64,000 nt of DNA from Labilibaculum antarcticum (GTDB lineage Bacteria; Bacteroidota; Bacteroidia; Bacteroidales; Marinifilaceae), in assembly GCF_002356295.1 (NCBI RefSeq), contig NZ_AP018042.1, positions 496,001 to 560,000 on the forward strand, in the 5' to 3' direction. Below the pieces are notes generated by a model. It was not told where the DNA came from. It did no database searches and saw only the letters and a program-made list of their open reading frames with translations. Shown here one piece after another: positions 34,374 through 42,191 of the stretch (positions within the stretch are counted from its first letter, which is position 1; each line of letters opens with the position of its first letter). A program made the translations under genes and the position numbers.

Positions 34374-36142
34374 TATTGTTGCTTCTCTATTACCTCTAAG
34401 TATTCTTGAAGGTGTTTTGTATATACCTCTCTTGGCGTCACGTTATACTTCTCGCATATTGCGGCTGCAATTCCAACGGCAGCCCCCATTTGTCCAGTAG
34501 TAAGCATTACTCTTGGACCGCCTAAACCTATATGAGAACAACTAAAATTTCGACCCGCCATAAATAGGTTGCTTATGTTTTTGGAATACAAACTTCTGTA
34601 CGGAATATAATACTTCGGGCCTTTATAAAAGAGCGCTTCCGAAAGGAAATCGGGTTCTTCGCTATCTTTTAGATTTATTTGATAATGAACATCAACGGCT
34701 CTTTTTTCCTCTACTACAGCATCTTCAAATTTTGTAAGATTCTTTACATCGTTAAAAGTGTATATATAATCTCCTATTAATCTTCTAGATTCCCTTTTTC
34801 CTACTAAATAAGAAACCCACTCCAATTTATAATTCTTGTTCTCATCTAATTTCTTTGCATTAGCAAACGAGCCATAGATGGCACGTAACATATGATCTCT
34901 AATTTCTTCGGCATCATCAATTTGATGGAGGTCATTTCTTGAGAACTCCCACTGCCATTCGCCTGCAATAGCTTTATGTTCTTTAGCTACATCCGCAGCC
35001 CACGGTAATTCTGGAAAATCATGCACTTCATTTGTTTTTTCATTCTGCCAAAGCACAGAAGCTCCCATAACAAAATCATCCCCTTCTTCGGGGCTCCACA
35101 GCTCTCCCCATTTATCCCAAGCCTCGCCATAGGTTTTTGAACTCTCTCGGCCATATGAAAACTCGGCCCCAGCCCAAAAACCAATCCATCCATCACCTGT
35201 TGAATCAACAAAACGCGGTGCTTTAAAGCGGATACGTTCCCCTGTAGCTGTATTCCTCGCATCTACATATTTGATAGCGTTATTCTCAGATATAGCATCG
35301 TATGCTCTCCAATCCAAAAAGAGATCTATGTTTTTATAACTCTTAACATTTTTATCGCGTCTTTCCTGGTCATATTTTGCCTTATAAGAACCATTAGGGT
35401 AGTGCTCAGTATCAATCATTTTTAAGATGCGTTCGAACTTTCCATATATACCTAAGGTATGCACTCGAATTTCGTCACTGGCATTACCTCCTAACACTGG
35501 TCTATCATGAATTAAAGCTACATTTAATCCTTGTTCTGCGGCAGAAATAGCCGCGGCACAGCCTGCAAGACCACCTCCAACGATGACTAAATCGTAAGAT
35601 TTTTGTTGTTCAGGAATGGTAGTCTCTCCTAATTTAGCTTTTCTCCAAGAAGCCAAATTAGTTTCCGCCTCTGTGGGCATTTTCTTTGATTGACTAAAAT
35701 AGATAGCATCACATCTACCATTAAATCCTGTTAGATCGGACAATTGGATTTCGACCTCATTAGATTCTATATTGACTTTCCCAGCATATTCCCAAGTCCA
35801 TCCACTAGTAAGGCCAAGTGTGTTTTTTAAGACCTTTCCATTAACAGATATTTTGAATTGCCCAGGAGCATCCCAATTTCCTGGAGCCCAGTTCTTAGTT
35901 CTAGCCCAAACATGATACTTTCCTTTTTCTTTAAAATTCACATTAGTAATGGCATTCTCCACCGGAACTCCCATACCATGAGCCATTAAATAAGGTGACC
36001 CCATTTGTTCCACAAATTGAGGGTCTACAACCCATCCTCCTTTATCAACAAAACTTTCAGCTTCTATTAATACATCCTGTGCTACACTATTTGTATAGAA
36101 TGATGTTATACAAATAAATAGAATTAATTTTAGTGTTTTCAT
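34373..36142 (-). CDS. secreted FAD-dependent oxidoreductase with N-terminal sandwich domain
   Basis: A 589-residue exported flavoprotein. After the signal peptide (TNSVAQ) residues 24-150 form a beta-sandwich of carbohydrate-binding type. The FAD_oxidored-like domain starts with the dinucleotide loop VIVGGGLAGCAAAIS (G189-G-G-L-A-G194), continues with RPVLGGNASDEIR, RFVDSTGDGWIGF, and ends with MAGRNFSCSHIGLGGPRVMLTTGQMGAAVG. This kind of protein is common in polysaccharide loci, but its reaction is unproven. It overlaps by one base the downstream gene with a flavinylation motif, suggesting an electron-transfer pair. Confidence 0.82.
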   Translation of the reverse strand: MKTLKLILFICITSFYTNSVAQDVLIEAESFVDKGGWVVDPQFVEQMGSPYLMAHGMGVPVENAITNVNFKEKGKYHVWARTKNWAPGNWDAPGQFKISVNGKVLKNTLGLTSGWTWEYAGKVNIESNEVEIQLSDLTGFNGRCDAIYFSQSKKMPTEAETNLASWRKAKLGETTIPEQQKSYDLVIVGGGLAGCAAAISAAEQGLNVALIHDRPVLGGNASDEIRVHTLGIYGKFERILKMIDTEHYPNGSYKAKYDQERRDKNVKSYKNIDLFLDWRAYDAISENNAIKYVDARNTATGERIRFKAPRFVDSTGDGWIGFWAGAEFSYGRESSKTYGEAWDKWGELWSPEEGDDFVMGASVLWQNEKTNEVHDFPELPWAADVAKEHKAIAGEWQWEFSRNDLHQIDDAEEIRDHMLRAIYGSFANAKKLDENKNYKLEWVSYLVGKRESRRLIGDYIYTFNDVKNLTKFEDAVVEEKRAVDVHYQINLKDSEEPDFLSEALFYKGPKYYIPYRSLYSKNISNLFMAGRNFSCSHIGLGGPRVMLTTGQMGAAVGIAAAICEKYNVTPREVYTKHLQEYLEVIEKQQ

Positions 36143-36292
36143 ATGTTTCTATTTGTCTTTCAATGGTCATATGGAACTTTCAATTGGCTACGCCGATTTA
36201 TCAATTCGCAAATAATCATTAATTTCGTCGATCTGGCGATTCTCGTGTGTGAATTAATAATTATTTACTCTTGCTTCATATTATATTTAGTG

Positions 36293-38776
36293 TTATTGAT
36301 AAACCAGCCAAGCTGTTGCAGAACAGTCTTTATCAGATACAAATCGTATCCAACGTGCCTGAAAGCTTGTAGGAAATTCATATTCGAATGTTTCTCCAGG
36401 TTTTACCTGCACCTCTTTATAGTTCATCCAAGGTCCATGCCCAATAGGTTCAACCTCAATTTTAAAAGTAACTGTTTCTTCCGAATCATGCGAGAGGGAC
36501 AAAGATCTTTTATCGTAAAACCCAATTAGATAGGCATCAGAAGGAACACTAGCTTTTACAGCCGTATTTTTCCATGGCCCACCTCTACCTACGGGTTTAC
36601 CCAAAGTCCAAAGATCATCAATAGCACCTAACCAAAGGGCTGCCTTACCATCATCAGAACGCACAATGTGTTCTCCAGCTTTTGCGTCAGTATCTATACC
36701 TGTCATCACAAGCATACCTCTGTACGAAGCGTAATCATGAATGCGGAAATGATGAGACGAAATAGGTCTTATCTTAGCAAAGCCATCAGCATTTTCGGCT
36801 GGTAATTCGTAAAATGTACCTGAACAACTTAGTAGGTCACGTTCTGTGGCTACCTCGCGACAGATTCTTAATTGTGCCTGATTAGTTAATCCTTCATACA
36901 GCTCACTGCCCAAAGGCAAACGCCATCTACGATCTCTATCATCAACAATTAAAACCGACGATTCTTGAATATCTACTGCATTCTCGGGTATAGCAAATTT
37001 TTCATTGATGAATGTATTGGTTTTAACATCCTCTTTCTTAACAAGATTAAACGCATCATCCAGTTCGTAATATCCTGTTTCTTTTTCCACTCCATTCTCA
37101 AAAGTCTTAGACGAAACACCAAGCGCACGACGGTTATCACCCAAACCATATAACAAGCCACCCATTACATTGGCTTCTTCAACTTTCGCTAGACCATTAA
37201 ACATGGCTGCAGCTTGGTTTTGTCTTTCATCTATATCAGAGTAGTTAAAACTAACTGTAGCCACCGTTTTCGATGTAGAACGTACGCGAATCCACTCCCC
37301 TTTTTCTTCTGAAGTAAACTCAACATTTGCTGATGCTCCAGCTTTTAATGCTACCGTTTTTATTTCATCCCAATTCTGATTCCCCATTTTATCTACCTCA
37401 AAAACGAATTTAGTATCCGAAGCTCCTCCATTCTGAATCCAAGCCATTCGTTTAGGCCATCCAGCAAAGAGCATAGGTTCTGACGTTTCATTGGCAGCTA
37501 CTTTATCATTTAACCACACTGAACCAGATGCCGTATTAGGTCCCAGTTGGTCAGGTTTATCGAACGAAGTAAACCATAGGTTTGAATTGGATTGTCCAGG
37601 TCCTTCTATATTGCCTTTTTGCTTTCTTTTATTCAGAAATTCCTTTTGAGCAGAATCATCGCAGCCAAAAACCAATTGATCATTCCATCGTGTAAAATCA
37701 CCAATAACCTTTAAATAAGCTGATCGTGGACGAATCCCCGCAGAGTTTTTAGCTGTAAACGTTTCTGGAAATTTCCAAAACATACCGTGCATAGTCATTA
37801 AATAATCGGATTTTTCTGTGGTGCCTACATTTCTAATACGTGGCCATTCTGTATTCCAACCATGCGCCCCATCGTAACTATGACTGGCTTTTGGTAAGCG
37901 GTAAAAATCCCAGCCCGTTGTGGCATTTCTAACACCTAAAATAATAGATTTGTAATCAAAACCTGTTGCCCATATGGGATCAGTTTCAGGATTCTTATTA
38001 CCATAAATACCACCAGGCCCGGTAACTTCGACAAATTGGTTACGGCGTGCAACCTTCCAGTCTTTACCATCCCACTCAGCAAGCACTCCAGCTTCTGTAT
38101 CAAAATCGGTTTTAGCTTTTTTACCAGCTTCTCCATTATTAGAAAATACCATAACACCCTGTCCTGAATACAAACCTTTACCATGTGCCCCTGGTAAATC
38201 AGCCAATTTTTGATTGGCATTAAGCTTAGGATGTTGAGCAATCCTTCCTTTTTCATTATTTCTGTCTTTATACAATTCATTATGCTCGAGAGTCTTGACA
38301 TCCACTTCATAAAAACCCTCCTCCATTGTTCCGTAATAAATCTTATTCTCGGGATCAGTGAGGTGACGTGCATTCCCCGTGTGGCGACCTGGCATATCTG
38401 TGTAAGGAATAGCTCGAACATTCCTCGCTGTATCAACAGCATAAGGTCCAATAAAAAGCTGTTGGCTTTCTTTGTGGATCATACGATTAGCAGGGGTTCC
38501 TCCAAGACTTTCTTCTCTCACTATTTGCTGTAAATCAGGTGTTATTTCGTACAGTTTATCATCGGTATAAACAGGCCAATGAGGAGCATAAGTAATCACC
38601 CATAGCCTATCGGCCCAGGGCACAATAGCACCTGTTCCACACTCACCTTGGCTGTTATACATCGCCAAGTGTGGATAAATCCCACTCACTTGACGGGGAC
38701 TTTTCGTTGTCGTCTGTGTGCTCTGACACGAAAAAAGAAGTGTAATTAGTGCTAATAAGCAAAGTGAATTCCTCAT
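36293..38776 (-). CDS. large lipoprotein of unknown function, propeller-like
   Basis: An 827-residue lipoprotein (LFSCQSTQ, lipid Cys 17). I do not recognise a family. The first 650 residues have repeated strand patterns rich in W, G and D (ADRLWVITYAPHWP, KIYYGTMEEGFYEVD, LPGAHGKGLYSGQG, NDQLVFGCDD), compatible with a seven- or eight-bladed propeller and with surface exposure. The last 100 residues form a jelly-roll-like domain ending RWIRFVSDKDCSATAWLVY. It may be a binding protein, a lyase or a hydrolase; conserved Asp, His and Tyr residues are scattered in the propeller part. It lies between the FAD oxidoreductase and a sulfatase, same strand. Confidence 0.6.
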   Translation of the reverse strand: MRNSLCLLALITLLFSCQSTQTTTKSPRQVSGIYPHLAMYNSQGECGTGAIVPWADRLWVITYAPHWPVYTDDKLYEITPDLQQIVREESLGGTPANRMIHKESQQLFIGPYAVDTARNVRAIPYTDMPGRHTGNARHLTDPENKIYYGTMEEGFYEVDVKTLEHNELYKDRNNEKGRIAQHPKLNANQKLADLPGAHGKGLYSGQGVMVFSNNGEAGKKAKTDFDTEAGVLAEWDGKDWKVARRNQFVEVTGPGGIYGNKNPETDPIWATGFDYKSIILGVRNATTGWDFYRLPKASHSYDGAHGWNTEWPRIRNVGTTEKSDYLMTMHGMFWKFPETFTAKNSAGIRPRSAYLKVIGDFTRWNDQLVFGCDDSAQKEFLNKRKQKGNIEGPGQSNSNLWFTSFDKPDQLGPNTASGSVWLNDKVAANETSEPMLFAGWPKRMAWIQNGGASDTKFVFEVDKMGNQNWDEIKTVALKAGASANVEFTSEEKGEWIRVRSTSKTVATVSFNYSDIDERQNQAAAMFNGLAKVEEANVMGGLLYGLGDNRRALGVSSKTFENGVEKETGYYELDDAFNLVKKEDVKTNTFINEKFAIPENAVDIQESSVLIVDDRDRRWRLPLGSELYEGLTNQAQLRICREVATERDLLSCSGTFYELPAENADGFAKIRPISSHHFRIHDYASYRGMLVMTGIDTDAKAGEHIVRSDDGKAALWLGAIDDLWTLGKPVGRGGPWKNTAVKASVPSDAYLIGFYDKRSLSLSHDSEETVTFKIEVEPIGHGPWMNYKEVQVKPGETFEYEFPTSFQARWIRFVSDKDCSATAWLVYQ

Positions 38777-38856
38777 AATTATTAGTTTGCAGTTAATTAA
38801 GTGATCTGTATTAGTATTATTTGAGTCTAGTTAAATTTCGGAAAACGGGAAAGAGA

Positions 38857-40254
38857 TTATTGAATACCGAGTACTTCCTCTTTATGCTTGTCAATCCATT
38901 TCTGAAGCTCTTTAATAACTTTTTTGTAGGAAGACTTTTCAATAAGATTATCCATTTCGTCGACATCGTATTGTTGGTTATATAACTCTCTGAAAACAAC
39001 CTTTTTCAAGCTTTCATCTTCGTAGGTTACAATGTATCTGTATTCTTTTGACACCACCGTAAGGTTTGGTAAGGTTCCTCCATAATTCCCCAAGCCTTCG
39101 TAAACAAAAGCATCACGAATCGACAGTTTTTCACCAGAAAGAATGCCAGCAATACTTTTCCCATGAATAGCACTCGAACTTTCAATACCTGCTAATTCCA
39201 TAATTGTGGGAGCCATATCAATATTCAAGACCAGGTTATTGTTTAAACCGGGTTTAATATCTGGACCTACAACAAAAAGAGGAACAGATGAACACGGCTG
39301 ATAAGGTAATACCTTGCTAGTAAAACCATGTTCGCCAAGCATCCAACCGTTATCACTCATAAAGAATATGTAGGTATTTTCCATTAAATCCAGTTCCTCA
39401 ATTGTCTTAAACAAGCGCCCAAGAGCATCATCCATCTCGGTGATTACCGAATAATACTCTTTGGTGTGTTTTTGAATGGCTACAGAATCGGGATATCCGT
39501 AATCTTTGGATTTCGTACAATTTCGTACTGTTTTTAGGTAATCTGGCTTATTGTTCAGGTTATCAAGACGAGTTGTAGATACCGGCATCTCTTCCTGCTT
39601 GTACTTATCAAGCGTTTCCTGTTTTGCATTCCAAATTAATTTGCCATTCATGTGTGGTAGCTGGGTGTTATGAAAAAGAAAAAAGGGTTGATCTTTCGAC
39701 GCGGCATCTTTTAAAAAGTCGATTGAACGATTGACACAATATTCGTCACAGTGGATTTCAGGATTCACTTTTTTGCCCATATCGAAAATTGACCTTCCGT
39801 AATAAGCTCCATTTCCTTTAAAATAACAGTAAAAATCAAATCCAGCCTCCTCTGGTTTTGTTCCTAAATGCCACTTTCCTGACATGGCCGTATTGTAGCC
39901 CGCCTCTTTCAGATAAGAAGCAATAGTAATTTCATTTTCGTTTAAATCGCTATTTAAATGCAAAACACCATTTGCACTTCCATAACGACCGGTGAGCAGT
40001 GCTGCACGACTTGGGCTACAAAGGGCAAATACAACATTCGCATTTAAAAATCGTATGCCTTCTTGTGCAAACCGGTCTAACTCAGGGGTAATAATTATCT
40101 CATTCCCATTAAATCCAGTTGCATCTTGCCGTTGATCGTCGGAATAAATAAAAATAATGTTAGGTTGATTTTTCGATTCTTTCTCAGGTACTTTGAATGA
40201 AAAAAATAGTAAAGCCAAAAGAAGAATTGCTAAAAAAGAAAGTATTTTATTCAT
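38857..40254 (-). CDS. S1-family sulfatase (iduronate-2-sulfatase-like branch)
   Basis: A 465-residue exported sulfatase. Formylglycine motif C79-S-P-S-R with AALLTG; metal site in YSDDQRQDATG (Asp 39, Asp 40) and MSDNGWMLGEHG; active-site Lys/His in SGKWHLG. The SDDQR form of the first motif and the MLGEHG segment are typical of the S1_7-type and related branches that include iduronate-2-sulfatases and algal-galactan sulfatases. The C-terminal end is duplicated as a decayed fragment just upstream (40338-40480). Confidence 0.9.
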   Translation of the reverse strand: MNKILSFLAILLLALLFFSFKVPEKESKNQPNIIFIYSDDQRQDATGFNGNEIIITPELDRFAQEGIRFLNANVVFALCSPSRAALLTGRYGSANGVLHLNSDLNENEITIASYLKEAGYNTAMSGKWHLGTKPEEAGFDFYCYFKGNGAYYGRSIFDMGKKVNPEIHCDEYCVNRSIDFLKDAASKDQPFFLFHNTQLPHMNGKLIWNAKQETLDKYKQEEMPVSTTRLDNLNNKPDYLKTVRNCTKSKDYGYPDSVAIQKHTKEYYSVITEMDDALGRLFKTIEELDLMENTYIFFMSDNGWMLGEHGFTSKVLPYQPCSSVPLFVVGPDIKPGLNNNLVLNIDMAPTIMELAGIESSSAIHGKSIAGILSGEKLSIRDAFVYEGLGNYGGTLPNLTVVSKEYRYIVTYEDESLKKVVFRELYNQQYDVDEMDNLIEKSSYKKVIKELQKWIDKHKEEVLGIQ

Positions 40255-40337
40255 AATTATAAGTTTACTATTTTTTAATAAAGGAATATGTATTTCAATT
40301 ATAAGTACTATTCAAATTCTAGGAAAGCGAAAAGAAA

Positions 40338-40480
40338 TCATTCAATAGTAAGGATCTCCACTTTAGAATTGTCAACCCGTTTTTGTAATTCTTCAATTGC
40401 ATTTTTACAGGATGAGTTTTTAATAAGATCCTCCATTTCACCGATATCTTCTTCGAAACTATTAAAATGTCCACAAAAAT
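40338..40480 (-). pseudogene. C-terminal tail of a duplicated sulfatase
   Basis: In one minus-strand frame the end reads DIGEMEDLIKNSSCKNAIEE followed by LQKRVDNSKVEILTIE, which lines up with the last 40 residues of the sulfatase at 38857 (DVDEMDNLIEKSSYKKVIKE...). The codons before 40480 have no similarity. So only the 3' end of a tandem copy is left. The plus-strand regulator gene starts at 40557, so its promoter region now lies in this remnant. Confidence 0.75.
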
Positions 40481-40556
40481 TACGATCTTCAGCTGTCCAT
40501 AGTGAAAACAGAACTATGGACAACTTAAATATTTGACTAATTGATGGTTGTAAATT

Positions 40557-41792
40557 ATGGTTTTGATCACTAATAAATATAAAAAACGTCTTAACTTCAT
40601 AAAAAAAGGAGTTATACAAAAGTTTGGAAAAGGTCAATCCACAAACTGGCGAAATCGTGATTTTGAAGATTTAAGTTTTGACATTAATAAGGCAAGCAAG
40701 GTTTTAATCAGTGCTACCACCTTAAAAAGAATTTTTGGTAAGAGTAAAACTTCTGACAAATACTATCCACAGGAATCGACACTAGAAGCGATGGAAAAGT
40801 ATGCGACAATAACAGTAAATGAAAAGATCACGATTCTGCATTTCTTTAAAAAGACAACTTTCTTATTACTAATTGTTCCCATTCTGATTGCTGGTATACT
40901 ACTTCTTTATCGATTACAAATATCTTCCTCAGATAAATTAATCTCGGCAAAAATTGAATTAAAAAAAATAGATGGAGCCAACCCGGCAACGGCATTTTTT
41001 CATTATGAAATTCCAGATACGAAAGACTCCCTTTTTGTTTCGTTTGGCGATGAATACCCACTAAAGCATCTTTTGGCAACAAAGCAATTAATTTCACATT
41101 TCTATCGCCATCCGGGAATTTTCAATGTTAACGTAAGCACTAGAAGACAAGTATTATCTGATACACTTAAACTATTTATTCCGACTACCGATTGGCAAGC
41201 TTTGGCCCACTATTATCATCAAAACTATACCGAAAGGTATTTTCCCGTACCCATAGAATTGACAACAGGTGATGAAGGATTCCATCCAACACGAAAAGAT
41301 TTAGCAAATATTGGAATGGACACCACTCAAATCATTGTTCTACGTTTGGATAATTTCAAAAAAACAGGAATAAATGGCGATACATTCAACTTAAAAACGC
41401 GGATAAAAAACATAAACTACTGGCCAACTATTCGCTGTTATTCTGCCTACATTAATGTCATTGGTGAAAGTGGATTGATAAGTTTTAAACTTACCAACGA
41501 AGGATGTAGCCAATTTGGGGAGTTTACTTTAAGTGAAAAAACAGCACAGGGGTCTTATGCCGACTTAACAAATTTTTCACTGAATATTAAAAGCTGGAAT
41601 GAAATTGAAATTAAAAACACGAATCAACACGTTCAGGTAAACATCAATTCGGCAATAGTCTTTCAGGAAGAATACAATAACTCAATAGGTGAAGTACTGG
41701 GTGTTTCGCTAAGATTTCATGGCAGTGGTTATATCGATTACTTCGAATTACTGGATAAAAATAACGCGCCAATCTTTGAACAAAACTTTTAA
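40557..41792 (+). CDS. membrane-anchored one-component regulator with periplasmic sensor
   Basis: The only long plus-strand gene in the polysaccharide locus. Residues 1-98 form a cytoplasmic domain with FGKGQSTNWRNRDFEDLS and SATTLKRIFGKSKTSDKYYP, a pattern known from N-terminal putative DNA-binding domains of Bacteroidota membrane proteins. One membrane helix follows at about 101-120 (FLLLIVPILIAGILLLY). The outer 290 residues are strand-rich and end with a concanavalin/LamG-like part (WNEIEIKN...GYIDYFELLD). Function as a glycan-sensing transcription regulator is inferred from architecture and location. It is divergent from the sulfatase genes on its left and convergent with the GH42-like gene. 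Confidence 0.72.
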   Translation: MVLITNKYKKRLNFIKKGVIQKFGKGQSTNWRNRDFEDLSFDINKASKVLISATTLKRIFGKSKTSDKYYPQESTLEAMEKYATITVNEKITILHFFKKTTFLLLIVPILIAGILLLYRLQISSSDKLISAKIELKKIDGANPATAFFHYEIPDTKDSLFVSFGDEYPLKHLLATKQLISHFYRHPGIFNVNVSTRRQVLSDTLKLFIPTTDWQALAHYYHQNYTERYFPVPIELTTGDEGFHPTRKDLANIGMDTTQIIVLRLDNFKKTGINGDTFNLKTRIKNINYWPTIRCYSAYINVIGESGLISFKLTNEGCSQFGEFTLSEKTAQGSYADLTNFSLNIKSWNEIEIKNTNQHVQVNINSAIVFQEEYNNSIGEVLGVSLRFHGSGYIDYFELLDKNNAPIFEQNF

Positions 41793-42004
41793 GACTTAAA
41801 TCTTAGTCATTAACTTCATTCAATTTCGAATTAGAAATATTAATTTAGGGTTCTACTACCATTTTAGTGGAAGATTGAATAATATTATAGCAAACGATAT
41901 TTTGCAACTGAAGTGAATCTCTTAAATTGCACAATAATCAATATGTTTAAACCTATTGATAATATCAAGAAATAACCTGTTATAACTTTTACCCACTAAA
42001 TTAG

Positions 42005-42020
42005 TAGTAGTAGTAGTACT
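42005..42020 (+). repeat. (GTA)n microsatellite
   Basis: Five tandem GTA units in the 399-base gap between the plus-strand regulator and the GH42-like gene. Apart from this and the terminator at 42093-42124 I see nothing in the gap. Confidence 0.7.
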
Positions 42021-42092
42021 TAATTTATAATACTTTTTCCAAAGCAAAACCACAACTCAAAGTACAGATATTTGTAACAATTATTCTTTTAT

Positions 42093-42124
42093 AAAAAAAG
42101 GCAGTACTCCTAGGAAGTACCACC
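42093..42124 (-). terminator. terminator downstream of the GH42-like gene
   Basis: On the minus strand GGTGGTACTTCC pairs with GGAGTACTGCC (some wobble), followed by TTTTTTT. It lies about 70 bases beyond the stop of the gene ending at 42192 and would insulate it from the convergent regulator. Confidence 0.65.
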
Positions 42125-42191
42125 AATTCTGATTTGAGACTACAAATATAAAAACTAATATTCTATTGTACCCCCAATATATATGTCCATA

